A DNA stretch of 64,000 bases. Origin: an uncultured beta proteobacterium (GTDB taxonomy: Bacteria > Pseudomonadota > Gammaproteobacteria > Burkholderiales > Burkholderiaceae_C). The stretch covers positions 41,880-105,879 of the forward strand of contig CAIUDG010000035.1 of the NCBI GenBank assembly GCA_903897925.1, in the 5' to 3' direction. Each line of letters opens with the position of its first letter. Position 1 is the first letter of the stretch. The notes beneath the pieces are model-generated. The model was not told where the DNA came from. It worked only from the letters and a program-made list of their open reading frames with translations, and searched no databases. Shown piece after piece: positions 9,661 through 19,444 of this stretch. Position numbers and translations under genes: made by a program.

Positions 9661-9705
9661 TGTGTCATCAATAGACCCACAGGCCAATTGTCTTTAAGGA
9701 CTGCC

Positions 9706-10950
9706 ATGTACCACCGCAATATTCTGATCGAACAGACCGACCCCGAACTGTGGAAAGCCATCCTGGCCGAAAACGCACGCCAGGAACACCACATTGAGCT
9801 GATTGCCAGCGAAAACTATGCCTCCCCTGCGGTCATGGCCGCACAAGGCAGCCAACTGACTAATAAGTATGCCGAGGGCTATCCGGGCAAGCGCTATTAC
9901 GGCGGCTGTGAATTTGTCGACATCGCCGAGCAACTGGCGCTGGACCGCGTCAAGCAACTGTTTGGCGCCGAAGCCGCCAACGTGCAACCCCACTGCGGTG
10001 CCTCGGCCAACGAGGCGGTGTTTCTGGCTTTCCTGAAGCCCGGCGACACCATCATGGGCATGAGCCTGGCCGAAGGCGGTCACCTGACCCACGGCATGCC
10101 GCTGAACATGAGCGGCAAATGGTTCAACGTGGTGTCCTACGGCCTGAACGCGGCCGAGGAAATCGACTACGAAGCGATGGAACGCCGCGCCCATGAAACC
10201 AAACCCAAGCTGATTATTGCCGGCGCCAGCGCCTATTCCCTGGCGATCGACTTCGAACGCTTTGCCCGTGTCGCCAAAGACGTTGGCGCCATTTTCATGG
10301 TCGACATGGCCCACTATGCCGGCCTGATCGCTGCGGGTGTGTACCCGAACCCGGTGCCACACGCCGACATTGTCACATCAACCACCCACAAGAGCCTGCG
10401 CGGCCCACGCGGCGGCATCATCCTGATGAAGGCCCAGCACGAAAAGGCCATCAACAGCGCCATTTTCCCCGGCCTGCAAGGCGGCCCGCTGATGCACGTG
10501 ATTGCGGCCAAGGCAGTTGCTTTCCAAGAAGCGCTGCAACCCGGCTTCAAAATTTACCAACAGCAAGTCAAGAAAAACGCCCAGATCGTCGCCGAAACCC
10601 TGACCGCACGCGGTCTGCGCATTGTCAGCGGCCGCACCGACAGCCACGTCATGCTGGTCGACCTGCGCGCCAAGGGCATCACCGGCAAGGAAGCCGAAGC
10701 CGTGCTGGGCAGCGCCCACATGACGATCAATAAGAACGCCATTCCCAACGACCCGGAAAAGCCCATGGTCACCAGCGGCGTGCGCATCGGCACACCGGCC
10801 ATGACCACCCGGGGCTTCAAGGACGAGGAAGCCCGCATCACCGCCAATCTGGTGGCCGACGTGCTGGACAACCCGCGCGACCCGGCCAACATCGAGGCCG
10901 TGCGCGCCAAGGTAAATGCCCTGACCGCGCGTTTCCCGGTTTACGCCTGA
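9706..10950 (+). CDS. glyA: serine hydroxymethyltransferase
   Basis: 414 residues, the normal length. PLP enzyme interconverting serine + THF and glycine + 5,10-methylene-THF in the cytoplasm. The start is ATG 9706 ([16 protein letters not shown]), preceded by AAGGA at 9696-9700; the longer open frame from 9634 runs back into the riboswitch and is not coding. Visible family segments are [10 protein letters not shown], the YYGGCEFVD loop, the PLP-lysine motif [13 protein letters not shown], and [17 protein letters not shown]. Control by the ZTP riboswitch links it to folate status. nrdR follows after 10 bp. Confidence 0.97.
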   Translation: MYHRNILIEQTDPELWKAILAENARQEHHIELIASENYASPAVMAAQGSQLTNKYAEGYPGKRYYGGCEFVDIAEQLALDRVKQLFGAEAANVQPHCGASANEAVFLAFLKPGDTIMGMSLAEGGHLTHGMPLNMSGKWFNVVSYGLNAAEEIDYEAMERRAHETKPKLIIAGASAYSLAIDFERFARVAKDVGAIFMVDMAHYAGLIAAGVYPNPVPHADIVTSTTHKSLRGPRGGIILMKAQHEKAINSAIFPGLQGGPLMHVIAAKAVAFQEALQPGFKIYQQQVKKNAQIVAETLTARGLRIVSGRTDSHVMLVDLRAKGITGKEAEAVLGSAHMTINKNAIPNDPEKPMVTSGVRIGTPAMTTRGFKDEEARITANLVADVLDNPRDPANIEAVRAKVNALTARFPVYA

Positions 10951-10960
10951 GTCCGGCACC

Positions 10961-11410
10961 ATGAAGTGCCCGTTTTGCAGCCATTCGGAAACCCAGGTAG
11001 TGGAGACCCGAATTTCAGAAGACGGGGACTTCATCCGGCGCCGGCGCCAGTGCGGCTCCTGCGAAAAACGCTTCACCACCTATGAGCGGCCCGATGTGAA
11101 TTTCCCGGCCATCGTCAAAAAAGATGGCCGGCGCATTGAGTATGAACGCGTCAAACTGCTGGCGTCCATGAACCTGGCGCTGCGCAAGCGCCCGGTCAGC
11201 ACCGAGCAAATCGACGGTGCCATCGAACGCATTGAAGAAAAGCTGCTCAATCTGGGCCTGCGCGAGGTGCAATCGACGCGCATTGGCGAACTGGTAATGC
11301 GCGAGCTGAAAAAGCTCGACAAAGTGGCCTATGTGCGCTTTGCCAGTGTCTACCGCAGCTTTGAGGACATTGACGAGTTCAAGACCCTGGTTGACGAAGT
11401 GCGCCGGTAG
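10961..11410 (+). CDS. nrdR: transcriptional repressor NrdR
   Basis: 149 residues. The N-terminal zinc ribbon has two Cys pairs (CPFC and CGSC) followed by RFTTYE, and an ATP-cone domain (about residues 49-139) includes [19 protein letters not shown]. NrdR represses ribonucleotide reductase operons when its ATP-cone binds dATP/ATP. It lies 10 bp behind glyA, a frequent pairing in Betaproteobacteria, and probably shares its transcript and therefore the riboswitch. Confidence 0.96.
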   Translation: MKCPFCSHSETQVVETRISEDGDFIRRRRQCGSCEKRFTTYERPDVNFPAIVKKDGRRIEYERVKLLASMNLALRKRPVSTEQIDGAIERIEEKLLNLGLREVQSTRIGELVMRELKKLDKVAYVRFASVYRSFEDIDEFKTLVDEVRR

Positions 11411-11413
11411 AAG

Positions 11414-11451
11414 CCTGAGCGGCAGAAAATGCGCCGGCTGCTCCGCTCAGG
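11414..11451. terminator. hairpin between convergent nrdR and pseudopilin genes
   Basis: CCTGAGCGG (11414-11422) and CCGCTCAGG (11443-11451) form a perfect 9-bp stem between convergent genes, with the right arm covering the stop codon of the minus-strand gene. There is no T-run on either side, so efficient intrinsic termination is uncertain; it may instead protect 3' ends. Confidence 0.45.
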
Positions 11452-12049
11452 AGCATGGCACCAGCATGCGGCGCGCCTCCCGCGTATGGCCGGTCTGGCG
11501 CAAAAAAATCTGAAACGTCGGCACTTCGGCGACGCCGCTGGCGCACACATCAAAATGCCCCATCAATAGTGGGCCTCCGAGCGCACTGGGAGGGTTGCTG
11601 ACACCGCGCGCGCCGCCGTGCCGGACAAAAGACACATAGCGTTCCAGTATGCGCACATTGGCGCGGATGCGCACTTGCGCTGCCATGCCGGCTTCGCGGT
11701 GCAGCACCAGCTCCGTGCCATCGCGTTGGCCATTGTTGTTGCTGTCATGAAAAATGAGCCAGCCCTGGTGCCAGCCGCCCTGTGCCTGGCACGCGGTACC
11801 GCTGGCCGATGTGCACATCGCGACCCGAACATTGCCCCGCAGCGCCTCAAAGCGGGCACGCTGTAACGACGCCTGCAGCGTATCACTGGCCGCCCTGACA
11901 CGCTGGGTGGCCAGCATGCGCCCCAGCGGTGGAAGCGCCAGCGTCAGCAGCAGGGACAGGATGAGAAGCACCACGCCAAGCTCGACCAGGGTATAGCCCG
12001 TGGCAGCCGTAGAGCCCACCGCGCTGTTCGGATACTTTCGTGTCTGCAT
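11447..12049 (-). CDS. GspH/FimT-family type IV pseudopilin
   Basis: About 200 residues. A prepilin-type N terminus has a short leader ending in Gly, then YTLVELGVVLLILSLLLTLA: cleavage after Gly, Glu at +5 and a hydrophobic helix, as in class III signal peptides processed by PilD-type peptidase. The C-terminal domain is FimT/GspH-like (TLQASLQRARFEALRGNVRV and GWLIFHDSNNNG). I chose ATG 12049 because GGAGG lies 7 bases before it; a longer frame begins at 12106. It is a minor pseudopilin that would help start type IV pilus or type II secretion fibres. No other pilus genes are near. Confidence 0.85.
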   Translation of the reverse strand: MQTRKYPNSAVGSTAATGYTLVELGVVLLILSLLLTLALPPLGRMLATQRVRAASDTLQASLQRARFEALRGNVRVAMCTSASGTACQAQGGWHQGWLIFHDSNNNGQRDGTELVLHREAGMAAQVRIRANVRILERYVSFVRHGGARGVSNPPSALGGPLLMGHFDVCASGVAEVPTFQIFLRQTGHTREARRMLVPCS

Positions 12050-12433
<384 letters not shown>

Positions 12434-13042
12434 GTGCCTGCCAATTTCGTCGTGAAGCACAGACCGCTGCTGCTGGCCTTGCTTCTGTCACTGCTGGCAC
12501 ACGCCGCGCTGATGGGATGGGTCGGCCACCAGGCAAAATGGCGTGGCACCGGGCCGGCCCCGGCGGCGGTCGCCGAGCCCCCGATAACGCTGCGCTTGTT
12601 CCAGGCCACGGCACCGGCCATCACGCCTGCCGCTGCGCCACCCACCAGGTCCACAGACGCGCCGCAAACGCCGCCCATATCGAGCGGCAATGGCACCCCG
12701 CTGCAAACCGCCAGCCTGGGCCTGGCGCACTATTTTTCGCCTGACGAACTGACCCAAGGACCGGAATTCCAGCGCTACATCCACCCGTTGCCAGACATTA
12801 CGCAAATCAATGGCGCGCTGCAAACCGCCCGCGCCAACCTGTTCATCAACGAAAACGGCGAGCTGGACCAGGTGCTTTTGGAGGAAAATGCACTTCCCGA
12901 CCCGGTGCGTCAACTGATCAAGGACTACTTTCAAGCGCTGCACTTCAGCCCCGGCATGGTCGGACACCAGGCAGTAAAGTCGCGCATCCGGGTCGAAATC
13001 ACCCTGCAGGATTCCAGCCTGCCACCGCCCAACCAACCCTAA
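12434..13042 (+). CDS. TonB-like C-terminal domain protein
   Basis: About 202 residues from GTG 12434 (GTG 12452 and ATG 12254 are alternatives in the same frame). The layout is TonB-like: a short basic start, one transmembrane helix (LLLALLLSLLAHAALMGWVG), a Pro/Ala/Thr-rich periplasmic stretch and a C-terminal domain (RANLFINENGELDQVLL ... SRIRVEITL) resembling TonB_C. TonB proteins pass proton-motive energy from ExbBD to outer-membrane receptors, but no exbB, exbD or receptor gene is adjacent, so a specific role is not supported. The CAA repeat lies just upstream. Confidence 0.65.
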   Translation: MPANFVVKHRPLLLALLLSLLAHAALMGWVGHQAKWRGTGPAPAAVAEPPITLRLFQATAPAITPAAAPPTRSTDAPQTPPISSGNGTPLQTASLGLAHYFSPDELTQGPEFQRYIHPLPDITQINGALQTARANLFINENGELDQVLLEENALPDPVRQLIKDYFQALHFSPGMVGHQAVKSRIRVEITLQDSSLPPPNQP

Positions 13043-13057
13043 GGCCCGCCACCTGCC

Positions 13058-14197
13058 ATGCCCGTCAGCCCCTTGGACCGTTCCCTGTTAGCCCAGGCCC
13101 TGAACCAGGCCCAGCAAGCCCTCTACCTCAGCGACCCGAATCCGCGCGTTGGCTGTGTGCTGGTCGGCGCCGATGGCACGCTGCTCGGCCAGGGCCATAC
13201 CCAGCAGGTCGGCGGCGCGCACGCCGAAGTCATGGCCCTGCGCGACGCCGCCGCAGCCCAACGGTCGGTTCAAGGTGCCTGTGCCTACGTCACGCTGGAG
13301 CCCTGCAGCCACCACGGCCGCACCGGCCCTTGTTGCGACGCACTGCTGGCTGCCGGCGTGCGGCGCGTGGTGGCCACCCTGGCCGACCCCAATCCCCTGG
13401 TCGCCGGGCAGGGCTTTGCCCGCCTGCGCCAGGCCGGCGTAGAGGTGTTGCTGTTGCCGCCGGAAGACCCGCTGGCACGCCAGTCGCACCGCATCAACAT
13501 CGGATTTTTCAGCCGCATGGTGCGCCAGACACCCTGGCTGCGCATGAAGGTCGCGGCCTCGCTGGACGGCAAAACCGCGCTGCCGAATGGCCAGAGCCAA
13601 TGGATTACCGGCGCCGCCGCGCGCAGCGACGGCCATGCCTGGCGCGCCCGTGCCAGCGCCGTATTAACCGGCATCGGCACGGTGCTGGCGGACCGTCCCC
13701 AGCTCGACGTCCGGCACGTCGAAACGCCGCGCCAGCCGCATCTGGTGCTACTCGACAGCCGCCTGCAAACGCCGCTGGATTCGCCCATTTTTCTGCCCGC
13801 GCGCCAGCTGATCATCTACTGCGCCGGCACCGACCACCCACGCCAGGCCGCACTCGAGGCCCAGGGCGCCCAAGTGATTTGCCTGCCGGACAGCCGCGCC
13901 GGCGCTGCGCCGCGGGTCGACTTGCACGCCGTACTGCGCGATCTGGCCCGGCGCGACATCAACGAAGTCCATGTGGAAGCCGGCCAGACCCTCAACGGCG
14001 CCCTGGTCCAGGCCGGCCTGGTCGATGAAGTGCTGCTCTACCTGGCGCCGAAACTGCTCGGCCAGGGCCGCGACATGGCCGCCTGGGGCCCCTTGCAAAG
14101 CCTTAACGAGGCACTCGATCTGGAGTTCAATGCGCTCGAAATGGTCGGCGCGGACCTGCGAATTCAGGCCACCGTGCGCGGGCGCGACACTTTTTAA
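13058..14197 (+). CDS. ribD: bifunctional diaminohydroxyphosphoribosylaminopyrimidine deaminase / 5-amino-6-(5-phosphoribosylamino)uracil reductase
   Basis: 379 residues with two domains. The N-terminal deaminase (about 1-145) has the zinc motifs HAEVMAL and PCSHHGRTGPC; the C-terminal reductase (about 150-370) has MKVAASLDGKTAL and the later VEAGQTLNGALV. It carries out steps two and three of riboflavin synthesis after GTP cyclohydrolase II. It is the first gene of a riboflavin cluster; I see no FMN riboswitch in front of it. Confidence 0.96.
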   Translation: MPVSPLDRSLLAQALNQAQQALYLSDPNPRVGCVLVGADGTLLGQGHTQQVGGAHAEVMALRDAAAAQRSVQGACAYVTLEPCSHHGRTGPCCDALLAAGVRRVVATLADPNPLVAGQGFARLRQAGVEVLLLPPEDPLARQSHRINIGFFSRMVRQTPWLRMKVAASLDGKTALPNGQSQWITGAAARSDGHAWRARASAVLTGIGTVLADRPQLDVRHVETPRQPHLVLLDSRLQTPLDSPIFLPARQLIIYCAGTDHPRQAALEAQGAQVICLPDSRAGAAPRVDLHAVLRDLARRDINEVHVEAGQTLNGALVQAGLVDEVLLYLAPKLLGQGRDMAAWGPLQSLNEALDLEFNALEMVGADLRIQATVRGRDTF

Positions 14198-14255
14198 TCA
14201 ACTCAATTAAGGCCGTGCTCAGGGAAAACGCCTAATCCCTGCGAAAATACGCCAC

Positions 14256-14885
14256 ATGTTCACCGGAATCATTACCGGCGTGGGGCGCATCGTCGCCGTC
14301 CATGCTGCAGGCGAGGCTTCTACGCACGGCAAGCGCCTGACCATCACTTGTGCGTCGGATTACCTGACGGATGTCGGCCTGGGCGACAGCATCGCGCTCA
14401 ATGGCGCCTGCATGACCGTCATGGCACTGGAGCCGGCCGCCGGCCAGTTCCAGGTCGACATCTCCGCCGAGTCGCTCAGCAAAACTGCCGGGCTGGATGA
14501 CCTTGGCACCATCAACCTGGAAAAGGCTTTGCGCGCCAACGACCGCCTGGGCGGTCATCTGGTGTCCGGCCACGTCGACGGCATTGGCCAGGTCACGCAC
14601 TTTGCGCCGCTCGGCGAAAGCTGGGACCTGCGCGTCCTGGCGCCGCGCGCTCTGGGCAAGTTTCTGGCCTACAAGGGCTCCATCACCGTCAACGGCGTCA
14701 GCCTGACGGTGAACCGCATCAGCGACACCGCTGCCGGCTGCGAAGTCCACATCAACCTGATTCCACACACCGTCGAAAATACGGCACTCCACACCCTGCA
14801 GGCAGGCAGCCAGGTCAATCTTGAAATTGACCTGATTGCGCGCTATGTCGAACGCATGCTGACCCTGCCTGCAGCCTCCGAATAA
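14256..14885 (+). CDS. ribE: riboflavin synthase, alpha subunit
   Basis: 209 residues, with two tandem lumazine-binding repeats. The first begins [12 protein letters not shown], with LNGACMTV later; the second has [13 protein letters not shown] and VNGVSLTVN. It dismutates two 6,7-dimethyl-8-ribityllumazine molecules to riboflavin and the pyrimidine precursor. It sits between ribD (58 bp upstream) and the ribB-type gene. Confidence 0.96.
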   Translation: MFTGIITGVGRIVAVHAAGEASTHGKRLTITCASDYLTDVGLGDSIALNGACMTVMALEPAAGQFQVDISAESLSKTAGLDDLGTINLEKALRANDRLGGHLVSGHVDGIGQVTHFAPLGESWDLRVLAPRALGKFLAYKGSITVNGVSLTVNRISDTAAGCEVHINLIPHTVENTALHTLQAGSQVNLEIDLIARYVERMLTLPAASE

Positions 14886-14906
14886 TCCCGAATTTCTGCA
14901 TACCCC

Positions 14907-16028
14907 ATGAGCACTTCCACCCTGGTCCCCGTTCCCATTTCTCCGGTCGAAGAGATCGTTGCCGACATGCGCGCCGGGCGCATCGTGATTCTGGTCGATG
15001 AAGAAGACCGTGAAAACGAAGGCGACCTGGTGCTCGCGGCCGACCACGTCAGCGCCGACGGCATCAATTTCATGGCGCGCTTCGGCCGCGGCCTGATCTG
15101 CCTGACGCTGTCGCGCGAACGCTGCGAACGGCTCGAGCTGCCGCCCATGACGGCGCGCAACGGCGACAAAAAAGGCACTGCCTTCACCGTCTCGATCGAA
15201 GCCGCCGAGGGTGTCACCACCGGCATATCGGCCGCCGACCGGGCGCGCACCGTGCAGGCCGCCGTAGCGCCCAACGCAGTGCCGTCTGACCTGGTCCAGC
15301 CGGGCCACATTTTCCCGCTGCAGGCAGTGGATGGCGGCGTTCTGATGCGCGCCGGCCATACCGAAGCCGGCTGCGATCTGGCCACCATGGCCGGCTGCAG
15401 CCCGGCCGCCGTGATCTGCGAAATCATGAAAGACGACGGCACCATGGCGCGCCTGCCGGACCTGCAGCTGTTTGCCGCCGAGCACGGCCTGAAAATCGGC
15501 ACCATTGCCGATCTGATCGCCTACCGCAGCCGGGTTGAATCCCTGATCCGTCCGATGGGCAGCCGGGTGCTGCAGACCGCCGCCGGCGAATTTACCGCCC
15601 GCGCCTTCAAGGACACCTCGGGCAACGGCGTGCACCTGGCGCTGGTGAAAGGCCAATGGACCGATGGCGAAGACGTGGCGGTGCGCGTGCACGAACCTTT
15701 GTCGGTGCTGGATGCACTGGAAATCGGTCGCACCATGCACTCCTGGAGCCTGGAGTCTTCGCTGGCGCACATTGCCACCGAAGGCCGTGGTGTGGTGGTG
15801 CTGCTGAACTGTGGCGAAAGCGGCGAACAGCTGCTGGCCCAGCTGGAAGGCACGGCACGTGCCGCCCAGGCCCCCGAACGCGGTCGCATGGACCTGCGTA
15901 CCTACGGCATTGGCGCGCAGATCCTGCGCCAGTGCGGCGTGCACAAGATGCGCCTGATGGGCAGCCCGCGCCGCATGCCCAGCATGACTGGCTACGGGCT
16001 AGAAATTACCGGCTACATCAGCAAATAA
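14907..16028 (+). CDS. ribB: 3,4-dihydroxy-2-butanone 4-phosphate synthase with degenerate GTP cyclohydrolase II domain (RibBX type)
   Basis: 373 residues. The N-terminal DHBP synthase domain (about 1-205) looks intact, with [13 protein letters not shown] and [12 protein letters not shown]; it converts ribulose 5-phosphate to the four-carbon riboflavin precursor. The C-terminal part aligns with GTP cyclohydrolase II in outline (VRVHEPLS, the late [17 protein letters not shown]), but where RibA carries its zinc Cys cluster (SECLTGD...LRCDCG) this protein reads [18 protein letters not shown]. The cysteines are gone, so GTP cyclohydrolase II activity is unlikely and a separate ribA should exist elsewhere. 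Confidence 0.92.
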   Translation: MSTSTLVPVPISPVEEIVADMRAGRIVILVDEEDRENEGDLVLAADHVSADGINFMARFGRGLICLTLSRERCERLELPPMTARNGDKKGTAFTVSIEAAEGVTTGISAADRARTVQAAVAPNAVPSDLVQPGHIFPLQAVDGGVLMRAGHTEAGCDLATMAGCSPAAVICEIMKDDGTMARLPDLQLFAAEHGLKIGTIADLIAYRSRVESLIRPMGSRVLQTAAGEFTARAFKDTSGNGVHLALVKGQWTDGEDVAVRVHEPLSVLDALEIGRTMHSWSLESSLAHIATEGRGVVVLLNCGESGEQLLAQLEGTARAAQAPERGRMDLRTYGIGAQILRQCGVHKMRLMGSPRRMPSMTGYGLEITGYISK

Positions 16029-16068
16029 TCCGTCCAACTGAACACGACATACTGAAAAGGAAATCACC

Positions 16069-16545
16069 ATGTTTGGTGCAGACAAGGGCCACGTGCCCGC
16101 CGACGACCTCCGTCACAACGGCAAAAAGCTGAAGATCGGTATTGTCCAGGCGCGTTTCAACGCCGGCGTCACCGATGCCCTGGCACTGGCCTGCAAGACC
16201 GAATTGCTGGCCCTGGGCGTGCAGGAAAAGCACATCGATCTGGTCACGGTTCCCGGTGCCCTCGAAGTTGCCATCGCACTGCAGGCAATGGCCGAAAAAT
16301 CCCACTACGACGCCCTGGTGGCGCTGGGCTGCATCATTCGTGGCGAAACCTACCATTTCGAACTGGTGGCCAATGAATCCGGCAGCGCCGTCACGCGCAT
16401 CGCGCTGGACTACCAGCTGCCCATCGCCAACGCCATCCTGACCACCGAAGACCTGGCCCAGGCACAGGCACGGCAGGAAGAAAAAGGCCGCGATGCGGCC
16501 CGCGTCGCAGTTGAAATGGCCAATCTGCTGGAGTCGATTGGATGA
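16069..16545 (+). CDS. ribH: 6,7-dimethyl-8-ribityllumazine synthase
   Basis: 158 residues, the usual length. Condenses the ribB product with the ribD pathway product to form ribityllumazine. Family segments are present: [44 protein letters not shown] and the late [12 protein letters not shown] with NGILT-like context (IANAILTTE). Four bases overlap nusB (ATGA), so the two are translationally coupled. Confidence 0.96.
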   Translation: MFGADKGHVPADDLRHNGKKLKIGIVQARFNAGVTDALALACKTELLALGVQEKHIDLVTVPGALEVAIALQAMAEKSHYDALVALGCIIRGETYHFELVANESGSAVTRIALDYQLPIANAILTTEDLAQAQARQEEKGRDAARVAVEMANLLESIG

Positions 16546-17078
16546 GCGACTACAACACCCCGAGCAGCCCGAAACGCCCGCCCCGGCAGGCGCGCAAGGG
16601 CCTGACCGCCACCGGCGCACGCAAGGCGGCCAGCAAGTCCAACCGCAGCCGCGCACGCGAATTCGCCTTGCAAGGCCTGTACCAGTGCATCGTTGGCGGC
16701 AATCCGGTCGATGAAGTCGACCCGTTCACCCGCGACCTGGCCGGCTTCAACAAGGCCGACGCACTGCATTTCGATGCCCTGCTGCACGGCTGCATGGCCG
16801 ATGCCCTGACGCTGGATGCCCTGATCACACCGCTGCTGGACCGCCCGTTCAGCGAAATTTCCCCGGTCGAACACGCCATCATGTGGATCGGCGTCTACGA
16901 ATTCCAAAACTGCCTGGACGTGCCCTGGCGCGTGGTGCTCAACGAATGCATCGAGCTGGCCAAGGAATTTGGCGGCACCGATGGCCACAAGTATGTCAAC
17001 GCCGTGCTCAACGGCCTGGCACCCGATCTGCGCGCCATCGAAGTTGAAGCCGACCGGGCCAAAGCACCCCGCAGCTGA
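16542..17078 (+). CDS. nusB: transcription antitermination factor NusB
   Basis: 178 residues, longer than E. coli NusB because of a basic N-terminal extension of about 30 residues ([19 protein letters not shown]). The all-helical core follows: [13 protein letters not shown], then MWIGVYEF and [26 protein letters not shown]. It binds boxA RNA with NusE in rRNA antitermination. It overlaps ribH by four bases; the ribH-nusB pair is widespread in Proteobacteria. Confidence 0.96.
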   Translation: MSDYNTPSSPKRPPRQARKGLTATGARKAASKSNRSRAREFALQGLYQCIVGGNPVDEVDPFTRDLAGFNKADALHFDALLHGCMADALTLDALITPLLDRPFSEISPVEHAIMWIGVYEFQNCLDVPWRVVLNECIELAKEFGGTDGHKYVNAVLNGLAPDLRAIEVEADRAKAPRS

Positions 17079-17092
17079 GCCGCGCCAGGTCC

Positions 17093-18277
17093 ATGAAGAT
17101 TTCCCGCCGCGCCCAGGCCATCACACCGTTTTACGTCATGGAAGTCGCCAAAGCGGCGGCGCAAATGGCACGCGAAATCGAACACAGCGCCGCGCCGATG
17201 GTGTTCCTCAATATTGGCGAGCCCGACTTCACTGCCCCACCGCTGGTGCAGGAGGCGGCGCAGCGTGCCATTCAGCAGGGACTGACCCAGTACTCCCCCG
17301 CCCTCGGTCTGCCGGCATTGCGGGAACGCATAGCCGACTGGTACCTGCAGCGCTTCCAGACCCGCATCAGCAGCCAGCGCATCATCGTCACTGCAGGCGC
17401 CTCGGCCGCCCTGCACCTGGCCTGCATGGCGCTGATCGACCCGGGCGACGAAGTGCTCATGCCCGATCCCAGCTACCCCTGCAACCGGCACTTTGTCAGT
17501 GCCGCCCAGGGCACGCCGGTGCTGCTGCCGGCCAGTGCCGCCGAGCGCTACCAGCTCAGCGCCGAGCGCGTGGCTGCGGCCTGGAACCCGCGCACCCGTG
17601 GCGTGCTGCTGGCCTCGCCCTCGAACCCGACCGGCACCTCGATCGATCCGCACGAACTGCGCCGCATCCACCAGGTGGTGCAACAGCACCAGGGCATCAC
17701 CCTGGTCGACGAAATTTACCTGCCGCTGAGCTTTGACGCCCAGTTCGGTCAGACCGCGCTGGCGATCGATGACAACATCATCAGCATCAACAGTTTCAGC
17801 AAGTACTTCAACATGACCGGCTGGCGCCTGGGCTGGATGGTGGTGCCAGAAGCCCTGGTGCCCTGCATTGAACGGCTGGCGCAAAACCTGTTCATCTGCC
17901 CCAGCGTGCTTGCCCAGCATGCCGCGCTGGCCTGCTTTGAAGACGCCAGCATTGCCTTGTACGAGCAACGGCGCCAGCAATTCCAGGCCCGGCGCGACTA
18001 TTTCATTCCACAGCTCAACGCGCTCGGTCTCACCGTGCCAGTCACCCCCGACGGCGCCTTCTACGCCTGGGCCGACTGCAGCCAGGCCTGTGCCCGCCTG
18101 GGCGTTGCCGACAGCTGGGACTTTGCCTTCGAACTCATGCAGCGTGCCCACATCGCCGTCACGCCGGGGCGTGACTTCGGCAGCGCCGAGACGGCCCAGT
18201 TCATCCGTTTTTCCACCGCCAGTTCGCTTGCACAATTGCACACTGCCGTTGACCGCTTGCGCACCCTTCTTCTCTAG
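17093..18277 (+). CDS. pyridoxal phosphate-dependent aminotransferase (class I/II)
   Basis: 394 residues, fold type I aminotransferase. Visible: NIGEPDFTAPP near the start, the VTAGASAALHLA cofactor-binding stretch, SPSNPTGTSIDP, and the PLP-lysine motif NSFSKYFNMTGWRLGWMV. The closest known families are aspartate/aromatic-type or N-succinyl-DAP-like aminotransferases; I cannot assign a substrate. It lies between nusB (14 bp) and tolQ (12 bp) on the same strand and may be cotranscribed. Confidence 0.9.
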   Translation: MKISRRAQAITPFYVMEVAKAAAQMAREIEHSAAPMVFLNIGEPDFTAPPLVQEAAQRAIQQGLTQYSPALGLPALRERIADWYLQRFQTRISSQRIIVTAGASAALHLACMALIDPGDEVLMPDPSYPCNRHFVSAAQGTPVLLPASAAERYQLSAERVAAAWNPRTRGVLLASPSNPTGTSIDPHELRRIHQVVQQHQGITLVDEIYLPLSFDAQFGQTALAIDDNIISINSFSKYFNMTGWRLGWMVVPEALVPCIERLAQNLFICPSVLAQHAALACFEDASIALYEQRRQQFQARRDYFIPQLNALGLTVPVTPDGAFYAWADCSQACARLGVADSWDFAFELMQRAHIAVTPGRDFGSAETAQFIRFSTASSLAQLHTAVDRLRTLLL

Positions 18278-18289
18278 AGACTTCCGCCC

Positions 18290-18985
18290 ATGAATCAGGA
18301 CATTTCCATCGTTCATCTCATCATGAATGCCACCATCGTGGTGCAGGCGGTGGTGCTTTTGCTGTTGCTGGTCTCGATTTCGAGCTGGTCCGCCATTTTC
18401 CGCAAGCTGTTTGCGCTGAAACGCGTAAATGCCCTGAATGACGAATTTGAGCGCGTGTTCTGGTCTGGTTCCAGTCTGAACGAGCTGTTCAATGCGGCCA
18501 CCAAACGCGCCAGCACCGCCGGCCCAATGGAACGCATTTTCGCCAGCGGCATGCGCGAATACCAAAAACTGCGCGAACGCCGCATTGCCGACCCGGCCAC
18601 CCTGATGGACGGCGCGCGCCGTGCCATGCGCGCCAGCGTGCAGCGTGAAATGGACGTCATCGAAAGCAATCTGTCCTTCCTGGCCTCGGTCGGCTCGGTG
18701 TCGCCCTATGTGGGCCTGTTCGGCACGGTCTGGGGCATCATGCACGCCTTTGTCGGACTGGCCTCGCTGCAACAGGTGACCCTGTCCACCGTGGCCCCTG
18801 GCATCGCCGAGGCCCTGGTCACCACCGCCATCGGCCTGTTCGCGGCGATTCCGGCAGTGGTCGCCTACAACCGCTTTGCGCGCGACATCGACCGCATCGC
18901 CAACCACCAGGAAACCTTCATCGAAGAGTTTTCCAACATCCTGCAACGCAATGTGGGCGCCCAGGCGGCCACCAATGAGCGCTAA
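18290..18985 (+). CDS. tolQ: Tol-Pal system proton channel subunit TolQ
   Basis: 231 residues, MotA/TolQ/ExbB family. It has an N-terminal transmembrane helix (IMNATIVVQAVVLLLLLVSI), a cytoplasmic loop and two further helices (about 135-160 and 170-195) in the conserved region GSVSPYVGLFGTVWGIMHAF and EALVTTAIGLFAAIPAVVAYN. With TolR it uses the proton gradient to energise TolA, aiding outer-membrane constriction at division. It is followed by tolR and tolA. Confidence 0.95.
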   Translation: MNQDISIVHLIMNATIVVQAVVLLLLLVSISSWSAIFRKLFALKRVNALNDEFERVFWSGSSLNELFNAATKRASTAGPMERIFASGMREYQKLRERRIADPATLMDGARRAMRASVQREMDVIESNLSFLASVGSVSPYVGLFGTVWGIMHAFVGLASLQQVTLSTVAPGIAEALVTTAIGLFAAIPAVVAYNRFARDIDRIANHQETFIEEFSNILQRNVGAQAATNER

Positions 18986-19006
18986 GGTGCGCCAGGAGTC
19001 CCACCC

Positions 19007-19441
<435 letters not shown>

Positions 19442-19444
19442 GTG

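Noticed and set aside
9634..9705. N-terminal extension of glyA
   Set aside because: It would be encoded by the 3' part of the ZTP riboswitch and leader; SHMT length and the ribosome binding site support ATG 9706.
13000..13060. FMN riboswitch ahead of the riboflavin genes
   Set aside because: The 15-bp gap before ribD and the end of the previous gene hold none of the conserved RFN blocks; nor does the 58-bp gap before ribE.
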